NCBI GenBank assembly: GCA_044224495.1
Contig: JBGAKG010000017.1
Span: forward strand, 62,001 to 126,000
Direction: 5' to 3'
DNA from: JBGAKG01 sp044224495
GTDB lineage: Bacteria > Myxococcota_A > Polyangia > Polyangiales > Polyangiaceae
Length of the DNA stretch: 64,000 nucleotides
The notes beneath the pieces were generated by a model. The model ran no database searches. It saw nothing but the letters and a program-made list of their open reading frames with translations, and was not told the origin of the DNA. The translations under genes and the position numbers were made by a program. Shown piece by piece: positions 51,475 to 59,685 of the stretch; position 1 is the stretch's first letter, and each line of letters begins with the position of its first letter.

Positions 51475-52013
51475 ACCCCACCGCCCGACTCCAGACCCCG
51501 CGCATCCTCTGGGGAGCGCTCGTGTTCGCCACCCTCATGATCGGCGCGCTGCCCTGGATTGCGCAGCACCCCGATCAAACGCCGAACCCGATCATGCTCC
51601 CCGCGCTCGGGGGCATGTCGCTCGTCCTCGCGGTCCTCGGCCTCGTGTTCCCCGAGATGCAGCTGAAGATCGGCCTCGCGCGGCGGCTCAGCGGCAAGAT
51701 CGTCGAGCGCCCGAACCCCGCCGCCGAGGTCACGTTCCGCGAGGCCGCACCCCCGCTCAAGGAGTTCGACGACCCGAGCTCCGCGTGGACCAACGCGCTG
51801 ATGGTCTGGCAGCCCGCGTTCATCATGAAGCTCGCGCTCGCCGAGTCGATCGCGATGTTCGGGCTCGTGCTCTCGATGACGGGGTTCCCTCAAACGACGA
51901 GCATCCCGTTCACGGTGCTCGCTGCGACGCTCCAGCTCGTTCGCTTCCCCACCGCGGAGAAGCTCTCGCGCGCGGTGGAGAAGGCGACGGGCGTTCCGCT
52001 CCCGCTCTCCTGA
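51471..52013 (+). CDS. Integral membrane protein coupled to the copper protein
   Basis: A 180-residue protein with about four helices: ILWGALVFATLMIGALPWIA, ALGGMSLVLAVLGLVFP, ALAESIAMFGLVLSMTGFPQ and a last amphipathic stretch. No metal motif of a known exporter is visible. Because it overlaps the CusF-like gene (ATGA), it may work with that protein. The family is not recognised. Confidence 0.66.
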   Translation: MNPTARLQTPRILWGALVFATLMIGALPWIAQHPDQTPNPIMLPALGGMSLVLAVLGLVFPEMQLKIGLARRLSGKIVERPNPAAEVTFREAAPPLKEFDDPSSAWTNALMVWQPAFIMKLALAESIAMFGLVLSMTGFPQTTSIPFTVLAATLQLVRFPTAEKLSRAVEKATGVPLPLS

Positions 52014-52021
52014 TCACTGCG

Positions 52022-53743
52022 TCACGACGCCTTCGTCGACGGCGGCTCGCTCTTTCGGTCGTCGCGCACCGCCGCGATCGGGACGGGCGGCTTCGCCGGT
52101 GGGGCATTCGGCGTCACTGACTCCGCCGGGAGCCGCTCGAGCACGGCGCCGGTCGCGCCCGCGCCGAACGCGGCGCACGCGAGGTGGACGAGGACGGCGG
52201 CCAGCGTCGACTCGTGGAGGAAGAAGAGCGCGACCTCGCCGGCGGTCGCGAGCGCCGCGATGCCTCCGGCGACCCGACGGATCGGGAGCGCACGGTCGGA
52301 GAGAGCCACGCGCGCGGCAGCACCCGCGAGCGCCAAGAGCAGCGCTCCTTCGACGACCGTCGCGCTCACGTCCAGCGCGACCGCAGCTCCCGCCCCCGCG
52401 AGCAAGAGCGCGCCGAGCACGAGGAGCGCTCCCGTCGTCGCGCCGCGCCCCGGCGCCACGTTGGACTCGGGTGCATCTTCCTCGAGCATCGCCTCGTCGG
52501 CTTGATAGAGGCCCCACACGAGCGCGACCTGAGCGTCGCCGCGGAGCAGCTCGGCGATCGCACCGAGCTCCTCCTTCGACGGACCGTCCGCACCGAGACC
52601 TTCGGAGAGCTTGGCGAGGAGCGCGTCGTCTTCGGTCGCGCTCCGGTACGCGAGGTCGATCGCTCCGCTGATCCCGCGCTTCTCGATCTGCTGCCAGTGC
52701 TCGGGGAGCGCGCTCAAGAGGAGCGCCTCGTCGACCCAGGCCAGGATCTGCCGCCGCTCGAACGCGGTGTTCCGATAGAGGCGGAGCGGATCGACCATCG
52801 CCATCGCGTACGCGTCGGTGATGCCCTCTTCGGCCAAGCGCTCCGCGATCTCGGGCGTGATCCCGCGGAGCTGCGTGAGCGGCACGACGCGCGGCGACGT
52901 CGCGGCGGCTTGCGCGCGCCCGAACCAGACGCGGCGGACGCCCTCTTCGATGATGCCGAGCACGTACTTCGGAGCGACGCCGGCGACGAAGTAGACGGCG
53001 GAGTACGTCCAACCGCCGTCGGCGCCGTGATCGGGGCGCCAGATCATGGCGAGCACGCCGCCGAAGAGCGGCGCGAGCGCGAGCGAGACGGCGGCCCAGG
53101 TCGCGGCGCCGCTCGTGAGGTCGCGCCGGAGCGAGCGCTGCCCGAGATCGATGAGGACGTAGACGGCCGCACCGGACGCGGCGAAGCGCGCGCCCTTCTG
53201 TGCAGAGTGCACGAAGTCGGGAGTCGCGACCGCTTCCATCCGGTTCCAGAGCGGGGACGAATAGAGGAGCTCGAAGATCGCCACTCCGAACAGGAACATC
53301 ATCACCGCCGGGATCCCGTAACGGACCGCGATGACGTCGGCGGAGAACTCCCGATCTTCCTTCGCGGTGGCGCGCTCGAGGAGCGGCTTCATCGACTTGG
53401 GCGCGCGATCGAGATCGACCGCCGAGAGGTTGCGCCGCCGCGTGAGACGCAGGTAGGTGCCGTGGCGCACGATCAACACCGACGGGACGGCGGCCAGGAT
53501 CCAGCCCCACTTCCCGACCTCGATCGCGTAGAGCACGCCGTCCATCGCGAGCACGCCGCCCGCCAGGCAGAACAGGACGAGCGAGAGCGTCCCCCAAGCG
53601 CCGCGGCCGGATTGGGCCGCGCCGCGGAGGATCATCCCGAGCAGGGCGAGGACCAAGGCCCCGACGGCGGCCTGCCCATAGTGATTGGAAACGATCGCCT
53701 GAAGACTCGCCAGACTCGACGCCATGATCCCCCCGCTACTCAC
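52022..53743 (-). CDS. Large integral membrane protein with internal HhH-like domain
   Basis: A 573-residue protein. Helices are visible near the N-terminus (AAVGALVLALLGMILRG, LSLVLFCLAGGVLAMDGVL, GIPAVMMFLFGVAIFELLY) and again after residue 440 (ALLVLGALLLAGAGAAVALD). A cytoplasmic helical block contains LTQLRGITPEIAERLAEEGI then DAYAMAMVDPLRLYRN, which resembles a helix-hairpin-helix. ATG 53725 (MASSLAS) is a likely alternative start. Function unknown. It converges on the membrane protein upstream. Confidence 0.68.
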   Translation of the reverse strand: MSSGGIMASSLASLQAIVSNHYGQAAVGALVLALLGMILRGAAQSGRGAWGTLSLVLFCLAGGVLAMDGVLYAIEVGKWGWILAAVPSVLIVRHGTYLRLTRRRNLSAVDLDRAPKSMKPLLERATAKEDREFSADVIAVRYGIPAVMMFLFGVAIFELLYSSPLWNRMEAVATPDFVHSAQKGARFAASGAAVYVLIDLGQRSLRRDLTSGAATWAAVSLALAPLFGGVLAMIWRPDHGADGGWTYSAVYFVAGVAPKYVLGIIEEGVRRVWFGRAQAAATSPRVVPLTQLRGITPEIAERLAEEGITDAYAMAMVDPLRLYRNTAFERRQILAWVDEALLLSALPEHWQQIEKRGISGAIDLAYRSATEDDALLAKLSEGLGADGPSKEELGAIAELLRGDAQVALVWGLYQADEAMLEEDAPESNVAPGRGATTGALLVLGALLLAGAGAAVALDVSATVVEGALLLALAGAAARVALSDRALPIRRVAGGIAALATAGEVALFFLHESTLAAVLVHLACAAFGAGATGAVLERLPAESVTPNAPPAKPPVPIAAVRDDRKSEPPSTKAS

Positions 53744-53794
53744 GAGTATACGCGGGGGGACGCTCGAAAGTTGGATGTCTGACGGGAAAGGGCC

Positions 53795-54748
53795 TCAGAC
53801 GCCTTGCGTCAGACGCCCGGCGCGGTAGTCCTCCCACGCCTGCTTGATCTCGTCGTCGGTGTTCATGACGAACGGGCCCGAGCGCGAGACCGGCTCGCCC
53901 AGCGGGCGGCCCGCGAGCACGAGCGCACGACCGCTCGCCGCGTCGCACGAGAGCGCGAGGCTCCCCTTCCCGCCGAGCACTGCGACCTGCCCCTGGCGAA
54001 CTTCGCGCCGGCCGTCCCCGATCCGGAGCGCTCCATCGATCACGTAGAGGAAGGCCGCATGGCCCTCGGGCAAGGCCTCGAGCACGCTGCCGCCCTTCTC
54101 GAGCGCGACGTCGGCGAACACCGGGTCCGTCGCGATGCCCGTCACCGGACCGGTGCGGTCGAAGGCCGTCCCCGCGATCACGCGGATCTTGGCGCGGTCG
54201 CGGGCGACCTCGGGGATCCGCTCCGTCGGGATGTCCTGATAACGGGGCCGGATCAGCTTGTCGGTCCGGGGGAGGTTCACCCAGAGCTGGAACCCCCACA
54301 TCAATCCCCGCTCCTGCTTGGGCATCTCGCTGTGGACGATGCCGTGCCCCGCCGTCATCCACTGCGCGGTCCCGGGACCGAGGTGCCCGTGGTTGCCGAC
54401 GCTGTCCTTGTGCTCCATCGCGCCGTCGATCATGTAGGTGACGGTCTCGAATCCCCGGTGGGGATGCTCGGGGAAGCCGGCGCTGTAGTCGTTCGGGTCG
54501 TCGCTCTTGATCTCGTCGAGGAGCAGAAACGGGTCGAGCATCGCCAGGGCGCGCCCGCCGACCGCGCGCCGGAGCTTCACCCCCGCGCCGTCCACGGTGC
54601 CCTGCGCGAGCACGATCGAGTCGACCTCGCGGACCGAGCGCGCAACCTTCGCCGGGAGCGGAGCGGCTTCTTCTTTGGTGCAGCCGAGGGCGGCGGCGCC
54701 GACGGTGCCTGCGGTCCCGAGGAGCAGCTCTCGACGACGAAGGATCAT
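53795..54748 (-). CDS. Pirin family protein with Tat signal and lipobox
   Basis: A 317-residue bicupin. The N-terminal cupin has the iron ligands HPHRGFETVTYMIDG and AGHGIVHSE, which is the pirin signature (quercetinase-like activity or regulation). The C-terminal cupin contains RGLMWGFQLWVNLP and VIDGALRIGDGRREVRQGQV. Unlike normal cytosolic pirins, the protein begins with a twin-arginine segment, RRRELLLGTAGTVGAAALGC, ending in a lipobox Cys. It would thus be folded and exported with its metal. The start is ATG 54748. Confidence 0.9.
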   Translation of the reverse strand: MILRRRELLLGTAGTVGAAALGCTKEEAAPLPAKVARSVREVDSIVLAQGTVDGAGVKLRRAVGGRALAMLDPFLLLDEIKSDDPNDYSAGFPEHPHRGFETVTYMIDGAMEHKDSVGNHGHLGPGTAQWMTAGHGIVHSEMPKQERGLMWGFQLWVNLPRTDKLIRPRYQDIPTERIPEVARDRAKIRVIAGTAFDRTGPVTGIATDPVFADVALEKGGSVLEALPEGHAAFLYVIDGALRIGDGRREVRQGQVAVLGGKGSLALSCDAASGRALVLAGRPLGEPVSRSGPFVMNTDDEIKQAWEDYRAGRLTQGV

Positions 54749-54913
54749 GCGGAGTCGAGGTTAGCACCCCCCACGCGCTCGACCGCACCGGTGATGAAGG
54801 TCGATGTGGGTGCACCTCGGCTGACGCGATGCACAATCGCATAACGGTGTGATGATCCCGTTGGTGGGGCGATCCGCCTTGGGTTAAGCTCCGCGTCGCC
54901 GAGGGAGGCCGTC

Positions 54914-55714
54914 ATGGTCGCACGTCCATTCTTCGCGAGCGCGACGCTCGCCGCGGTGCTGGGGATCGGATTCGTCACCGGCTGCGCGCGCGGAACGACG
55001 GGGGACGACGGCGAAGACGGGGGCGGCGTCATCCCGGACGCGAGCACGCTCGACGTGAAGCCTCCGCCGGACGGCGCAGTCGGTTGCGGCAACACGCAGA
55101 CGAACCCGCAGAACTGCGGTTCGTGTGGCCACGCGTGCGCGACCGGCGCGACGTGCACCGCCGGCCAGTGCGCGTGCCCGAAGGGCGAAGTCTGCGGCAA
55201 CGCCTGCATCGACACCCAGACCGACGCGAAGAACTGCGGCTCGTGCGGCAACGTCTGCACGGGCGGCAACAACACGTGGAGCTGCGTCGCCGGCAAGTGC
55301 ACCGTCGGCTGCAGCGGCAGCCAGACGGCGTGCAACAACGTCTGCGTCGACACCAACACTGACGCCAACAACTGCGGCTCGTGCGGCAACGCGTGCGGCG
55401 CGCTCTCGTGTTGCGGCGGGAGCTGCAAGGACACGAAGACCGACATGGCCAACTGCGGGTCGTGCGGCAACGCGTGCAGCGGCGGGAAGACGTGCATCAA
55501 CTCCTCGTGCTCGGCGTGCGACGGCCCGCTCCTCGGCTCGTGCGGCCACAACGCCTGCACCACCGGCCCCAAGCTCTCGATCGGGTGCGACGGCCTGTCG
55601 CTCTGCGTGACGCAGGTCTGCGCGAACCACCCGCTCTGCTGCCTGCTGAATTGGGACGCGAGCTGCGTGACCGCGGTCAAGAACGAGTGCGGCTACTCCT
55701 GCTCCGGTTGCTGA
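54914..55714 (+). CDS. Cys-rich lipoprotein with NCGSCGN repeats
   Basis: A 266-residue secreted protein with signal and lipobox FVTGC. After a Gly/Asp/Pro linker come four NCGSCGxxC units, alternating with CTVGCSGSQTACNNVC-type modules. These disulfide-rich modules are abundant on the surface of Polyangia and have been mislabelled as tryptophan synthase alpha chain in public annotation. About one residue in seven is Cys. GAGGGAGG lies just upstream of ATG 54914. Function unknown; probably a surface adhesin or matrix protein. A paralogue follows. Confidence 0.85.
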   Translation: MVARPFFASATLAAVLGIGFVTGCARGTTGDDGEDGGGVIPDASTLDVKPPPDGAVGCGNTQTNPQNCGSCGHACATGATCTAGQCACPKGEVCGNACIDTQTDAKNCGSCGNVCTGGNNTWSCVAGKCTVGCSGSQTACNNVCVDTNTDANNCGSCGNACGALSCCGGSCKDTKTDMANCGSCGNACSGGKTCINSSCSACDGPLLGSCGHNACTTGPKLSIGCDGLSLCVTQVCANHPLCCLLNWDASCVTAVKNECGYSCSGC

Positions 55715-55792
55715 GTCGGTGCTGAGTCGCCGCTGTTTCTGGCTCTCGGCCCGAACCTCCAGTAAGCTTTTGCCGTCGGGAGGCAATTTCCC

Positions 55793-56605
55793 ATGGCTTC
55801 GCGTGCACGCTGGCTGACGACGGTACTGGGGGCCGGTGGAATCGTACTCGTCGCCTGCGCGACGGGGAGCGTCGGGACCAACACCGATCCTGGCGGCGGG
55901 AAGGACGGCGGCTCCACGACCGACGCCGGCAAGCGCGACACGGGGACGATCCTCCCCGACGGCGGCGGGTGCGGCAACGTCCAGACCGATCCGAAGAACT
56001 GCGGCTCGTGCGGCAACGTCTGCCCGTCGGGTGCATCCTGCAGCGCCGGCAAGTGCGCCTGCAACAGCGGCACGCTCTGCAACGGCGCCTGCGCGGACAC
56101 TCAGACCGACGCGAAGAACTGCGGCTCTTGCGGCACCGCCTGTACGGGTGGCCCGCCGAACTCGACGTGGAGCTGCGTCGCCGGCAAGTGCACGCTCGGC
56201 TGCAGCGGCGGGCAGACGGCGTGCAACAGCGTCTGCGTCGACACGAACACGGACCCGAACAACTGTGGCTCGTGCGGCAACTCGTGCGGCAATCAGTCGT
56301 GCTGCAACGGGAGCTGCACGAACACGTCGACCGACAACAACAACTGCGGCAACTGCGGCACCGTGTGCTCGGGCGGGAAGACGTGCTCGAGCGGCTCGTG
56401 CAGCTCGTGCGACGGCCCCAACACGGGGACGTGCTCGCACAACGCGTGCAAGACGGGCGGGCCGCTGGTCAGCGGCTGCGACGGCCTCACGGCGTGCGTG
56501 TCGCTGGTCTGCTTGCTCGACTCGTTCTGCTGCTCGAACACCTGGGACTCCACGTGCGTGGGCGAGGTGTCGGACTTCTGCGGCTACACCTGCTTGGGGT
56601 GCTGA
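55793..56605 (+). CDS. Cys-rich lipoprotein, paralogue of 54914-55714
   Basis: A 270-residue secreted protein with signal and lipobox LVACA. It has the same order of modules as the gene before it: NCGSCGNVC, NCGSCGTAC, CGSCGNSCG and NCGNCGTVC, then CSHNACKTGGPLVSGCDGL. The C-termini of the two proteins align closely (CDGLxxCVxxVC, CCxxxWDxxCV). This is a tandem duplication. The 78-bp gap holds GTAAGCTTTTG and a GGGAGGC ribosome binding site. Confidence 0.85.
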   Translation: MASRARWLTTVLGAGGIVLVACATGSVGTNTDPGGGKDGGSTTDAGKRDTGTILPDGGGCGNVQTDPKNCGSCGNVCPSGASCSAGKCACNSGTLCNGACADTQTDAKNCGSCGTACTGGPPNSTWSCVAGKCTLGCSGGQTACNSVCVDTNTDPNNCGSCGNSCGNQSCCNGSCTNTSTDNNNCGNCGTVCSGGKTCSSGSCSSCDGPNTGTCSHNACKTGGPLVSGCDGLTACVSLVCLLDSFCCSNTWDSTCVGEVSDFCGYTCLGC

Positions 56606-56637
56606 GCGTCACGCAGGCACCCAGGAAAGCGGGCTCC

Positions 56638-56701
56638 GTTGACGTTGTCGAGCGTTGACGTTGACGTTGACGTTGACGTTGACGGCGACGGCGACGGCGA
56701 C
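56638..56701. repeat. Left hexamer array of an inverted-repeat pair
   Basis: Order: one GTTGAC (56638-56643), GTTGTCGAGC (56644-56653), five tandem GTTGAC (56654-56683), three GGCGAC (56684-56701). The inverted copy is at 57099-57152. All units are a multiple of six bases except the GTTGTCGAGC spacer. Confidence 0.85.
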
Positions 56702-56712
56702 GGGACGCTGGC

Positions 56713-57051
56713 TCATCGACACAGCTTGGTGGTCATCGCGACGATCCGCTCCAGGAGCTCGACAGCTTGCCGATGCTCGTCCTCGTCCAGGAGCTCGAGG
56801 ACCTGCATGGCGTCGATGATCGCGGCGCACTCCATCGCGGAGCCGCGCGCGATGGCGTAGTGACGCGCTCCGTCCGGCCCGGTCGCGCGGCCGGCACCTT
56901 CCGCTACGTTGAGAGGGATGGAGAGTGCTGCCCGTCGCAGCTGGTCCGCGAGCTTCGCGTTTCCCTTTGGGAGTGAGCCCAAGAGGCGCATCGACAAGGC
57001 GAGGAACTGAATCGAGCACTTGTAGACGTCGAGCCGCTGGAAGCTGAGCAT
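56713..57051 (-). CDS. Four helix bundle protein (S23/IVP, avd-type family)
   Basis: A 112-residue protein: FQRLDVYKCSIQFLALSMRL, LADQLRRAALSIPLNVAEGA, GRATGPDGARHYAIARGSAM, ECAAIIDAMQVLELLDEDEH. This is the four-helix-bundle family (PF05635), found in 23S rRNA intervening sequences and, as Avd, in diversity-generating retroelements; it binds nucleic acids. The NVAEGxGR and FxxxARGSxxE motifs are intact. The gene is enclosed by inverted hexamer arrays. No reverse transcriptase and no rRNA lie nearby. Function in this setting is unknown. Confidence 0.88.
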   Translation of the reverse strand: MLSFQRLDVYKCSIQFLALSMRLLGSLPKGNAKLADQLRRAALSIPLNVAEGAGRATGPDGARHYAIARGSAMECAAIIDAMQVLELLDEDEHRQAVELLERIVAMTTKLCR

Positions 57052-57098
57052 GCCGGCACATCGGCAACAGCGGGGGTCAAGTTGCTTGCTATCGCCCC

Positions 57099-57152
57099 GT
57101 CGCCGTCGCCGTCGCCGTCAACGTCAACGTCAACGCTCACGACAACGTCAAC
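57099..57152. repeat. Right hexamer array (inverted copy)
   Basis: Three GTCGCC (57099-57116), three GTCAAC (57117-57134), GCTCACGACAAC (57135-57146), one GTCAAC (57147-57152). Read on the minus strand this is GTTGAC, GTTGTCGTGAGC, (GTTGAC)3, (GGCGAC)3, the same order as the left array with fewer copies. Confidence 0.85.
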
Positions 57153-57200
57153 GAAGCGAACGTCCGGTGAGTCAGTATTGGCTTTTGCTGCCCAGCTCGA

Positions 57201-58472
57201 TCACAGCGACGCTTCCGCCGCCGCGATCGTCGCGTCGATGTCCGCTTCGGTGTGGGCTCCGCTCAGGAACGCCGCCTCGTATTGGGACGGCGGCCAGTAC
57301 TGGCCGCGCTCGCGCATCCCGCGGTGGAAGGCGCCGAAGCGCGCGGTGTCGCTCGCCTTCGCGTCGTCCCACGAGTGGATGGGACCGGCTGCGAAGAACA
57401 GGGTGATCATCGAGCCGACGCGCTGGACGCAGCCCGTGACGCCCTTCTTCTTCAGGGCGGCATTGAAGCCCGCTTCGAGCCGGGCGCCCAGGCGCTCGAG
57501 CTTCTCGTAGAGGCCCGCGTCGAGCCGCTCGAGCGTGGCCAGCGCCGCGCTGACAGCGACCGGGTTCCCGCTCAACGTACCCGCTTGGTACACGGGGCCG
57601 AGCGGAGCGACCTTCTCCATGATCGCACGGCGACCGCCGTAGGCGGCGAGCGGCATGCCGCCGCCGACGATCTTGCCGAGGCACGTCATGTCGGGGCGGA
57701 GCCCGGTGACACCCTGCATCCCACTTTGGGACAGGCGGCAGCCGGTCATGACCTCGTCGAAGATGGAGACGGCGCCGTTCGCCTTGCAGACCTCCAGGAT
57801 CGCCTCGAGGAACCCCTTCTTCGGCGGCACGCAGCCCATGTTCCCGACGACCGGCTCCACGATGACGGCCGCGATCTCCTTGCCTCGCGAAGCGAAGAGC
57901 GCGCGGAGGGCCGCCTCGTCGTTGAACGGGAGCGTGGCGGTGTTCCCGGCGGTCCCGCCCGGGACGCCCGCGCTGTCGGGCACGCCGAGCGTGGCGGCGC
58001 CGGACCCGGCCTTCACGAGGAGGAAGTCGGCGTGGCCGTGGTAGCAGCCCTCGAACTTCACGATGACGTCGCGCCCCGTGAACCCGCGCGCGACGCGGAG
58101 CGCCGCCATCGTCGCCTCGGTGCCGCTCGACACCGCGCGCACCATCTCGATGCTCGGGTAGAGCGCACACACCTTCTCGGCGAAGCGCACCTCGAGCTCG
58201 GTCGGCGCGCCGTAGCTCGTGCCGCGCCCGACCGCGTCGGTGATGGCGCGGAGTACGTCGGGCTGAGCGTGGCCGAGGATCATCGGCCCCCACGAGCCGA
58301 TGTAGTCGGTGTACTTGTTCCCGTCGGCGTCCCACAGGTAAGCGCCCTCGGCGCGGGCGACGAAGATCGGGTCGCCCCCGACGGCGCGGAACGCACGCAC
58401 GGGGCTGTTGACGCCACCAGGGATCACGCGCTGCGCGCGGGCGAAGAGCTCGGTCGACTTGGGTCCAGCCAT
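57201..58472 (-). CDS. hemL: Glutamate-1-semialdehyde 2,1-aminomutase
   Basis: A 423-residue PLP enzyme that converts glutamate-1-semialdehyde to 5-aminolevulinate in the C5 pathway of heme synthesis. Motifs: PGGVNSPVRAF and the start region, VSSGTEATMAALRVARG, GCYHGHAD, IVEPVVGNMGC, IFDEVMTG, and the PLP-binding Lys in LGKIVGGGMP. ATG 58472 (MAGPKSTELF) is the right start since family similarity begins there. Length is normal. The segment after FDEVMTG is CRLSQSG rather than the common FRVAYGG, a mild deviation at the substrate gate. Heme synthesis would also serve the heme c lipoprotein at 21148. Confidence 0.96.
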   Translation of the reverse strand: MAGPKSTELFARAQRVIPGGVNSPVRAFRAVGGDPIFVARAEGAYLWDADGNKYTDYIGSWGPMILGHAQPDVLRAITDAVGRGTSYGAPTELEVRFAEKVCALYPSIEMVRAVSSGTEATMAALRVARGFTGRDVIVKFEGCYHGHADFLLVKAGSGAATLGVPDSAGVPGGTAGNTATLPFNDEAALRALFASRGKEIAAVIVEPVVGNMGCVPPKKGFLEAILEVCKANGAVSIFDEVMTGCRLSQSGMQGVTGLRPDMTCLGKIVGGGMPLAAYGGRRAIMEKVAPLGPVYQAGTLSGNPVAVSAALATLERLDAGLYEKLERLGARLEAGFNAALKKKGVTGCVQRVGSMITLFFAAGPIHSWDDAKASDTARFGAFHRGMRERGQYWPPSQYEAAFLSGAHTEADIDATIAAAEASL

Positions 58473-58537
58473 GCCGCCACAGTACATTACCTGCCACAAA
58501 GGTGACGCGACCCGAGAGGCTTGTTACGACTTTCCGC

Positions 58538-59104
58538 ATGACTCGAACCACGAAGGCTCTGCTCGGTGCGTTGGTCCTCGGGAGTGCGGCTGCGACCCTC
58601 GTCTCCAACGAGGGGACCGCAAAAGCTGCCGACTCGACGAAGGGGCCGCTCTACATCCAGGGCGCTGTGCTCGGCTACTCGTACGGATTGGCCGATGGGC
58701 TCGGCTTCGGCGCGTACCGCATCGACGTGGAGTTCGGTGGCCACTTCACCGGTCGCCACGACGGCTTCGTGCTCGCGGGGCGCCAGGTCTTCTACCTCGG
58801 CTTCGGCGGCAGCATCGGCGCGACCGTCGCGCGCATCGGTTACGACATCCCGATCGTCATCAAGGACGGCAAGTTCGAGGTCACGATCGCTCCGTACGGG
58901 CTTGCCGGCATCGGCTACGGGCTCTGCGGCAACTGCTACGGCGCCGCCTTCACGTTCGGCGCGGGCGTCGAAGGGCGCTTCTTCCCGATGCAGGCGAACG
59001 GCTTCTATGCGTTCCTTCGCCCGTTCGAGCTCGCGTTCTTCGCCGGCCAGGGTCCCATCTTGACCACCATCAGCCCCGGCGCAGGCGTCGGGTTCGCGTT
59101 CTGA
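58538..59104 (+). CDS. Outer-membrane beta-barrel-like exported protein
   Basis: A 188-residue exported protein. Signal TKALLGALVLGSAAATLVSN ends near AKAAD. The body has alternating strands: GPLYIQGAVLGYSYG, YRIDVEFGGHFTGRHDGFV, GRQVFYLGFGGSIGATVARI and FFPMQANGFYAFLRPFELAF, ending in Phe as barrels often do. The next gene is a diverged copy, joined by TGATG. Function unknown. Confidence 0.78.
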   Translation: MTRTTKALLGALVLGSAAATLVSNEGTAKAADSTKGPLYIQGAVLGYSYGLADGLGFGAYRIDVEFGGHFTGRHDGFVLAGRQVFYLGFGGSIGATVARIGYDIPIVIKDGKFEVTIAPYGLAGIGYGLCGNCYGAAFTFGAGVEGRFFPMQANGFYAFLRPFELAFFAGQGPILTTISPGAGVGFAF

Positions 59105-59673
59105 TGCGGCGGGCTCACCTCGCAGGTCTCGCGCTCGCGGGCGCGCTCGCGCTCTCTCGGACTGCGGGCGCCGCCGAGTCGTCGCACGGGCCGTTCTACG
59201 TCCAGGGCTCACCCGTCGGCGCCGCGATCGGGCTCTACCCCGGCTCGTCGATCAGCGTCGGCAACGTCACCTACTCGGTGGGCGGGAGCCTCGGCTTCTA
59301 TCGCGTGGACGCCGAGTTCGGGTACCACTTCTTCGGCCGCGGCGACGGGCTCGTCGCCGGGATCCGGCAGGTGTTCTTCCTCGGGTGGGGCTCCGCGGGC
59401 GCCACGTCGGGCCGCATCGGTTGGGACTTCGCCGTACCGATCGGGGAGGAGATGGAGCTCGGCATCGGCCCCTACGCGCACCTCGGCGCGCTCTATCCCT
59501 TCAACGGCGGCACGGCCGGCTTCTTCTTCGGGTTCGGCGTGGACGTGAAGCTCTACTTCGAGCAGAAGCTCGGGCTCTACGCGTTCGTGCGGCCGATCGA
59601 GTTCAGCTTGATGACGCTCGATCCGCTGGTCCCCTTCTTGAGCTTCGCGGGCGGGCTCGGCTACTCGTTCTGA
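59104..59673 (+). CDS. Outer-membrane beta-barrel-like protein, paralogue of 58538-59104
   Basis: A 189-residue protein aligning throughout with the previous gene: signal GLALAGALALSRTAGAAESS, then GPFYVQGSPVG, YRVDAEFGYHFFGRGDGLV, RQVFFLGWGSAGATSGRIG and LYAFVRPIEFSL, ending in Phe. Its ATG overlaps the upstream stop (TGATG), so translation is coupled. A tandem duplication with about half the residues retained by eye. Confidence 0.78.
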   Translation: MRRAHLAGLALAGALALSRTAGAAESSHGPFYVQGSPVGAAIGLYPGSSISVGNVTYSVGGSLGFYRVDAEFGYHFFGRGDGLVAGIRQVFFLGWGSAGATSGRIGWDFAVPIGEEMELGIGPYAHLGALYPFNGGTAGFFFGFGVDVKLYFEQKLGLYAFVRPIEFSLMTLDPLVPFLSFAGGLGYSF

Positions 59674-59685
59674 TCGAGTGAGCGC

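Larger units (their letters stand above)
56638..57152. mobile_element. Candidate small element: four-helix-bundle gene between inverted hexamer arrays
   Basis: A 515-bp unit made of a left array, one 112-codon gene and a right array that is the reverse complement of the left in composition and order. There is no transposase and no clear target duplication, so calling it mobile is inference from its symmetry. It sits between the Cys-rich lipoproteins and hemL. Confidence 0.45.

Noticed and set aside
54914..56605. Tryptophan synthase alpha chain
   Set aside because: Common mislabel of these Cys-rich modules. There is no TIM-barrel sequence, and a signal peptide plus lipobox is present.
56639..56700. 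VDVDVD/GDGDGD peptides encoded by the hexamer arrays
   Set aside because: They are direct translations of the repeats without their own ribosome binding site or conserved continuation.
56638..57152. A diversity-generating retroelement or CRISPR array
   Set aside because: No reverse transcriptase, template/variable repeat pair or spacers are present. Units are contiguous hexamers.
56638..57152. A conventional insertion sequence
   Set aside because: No transposase reading frame and no clear target-site duplication were found at the edges.
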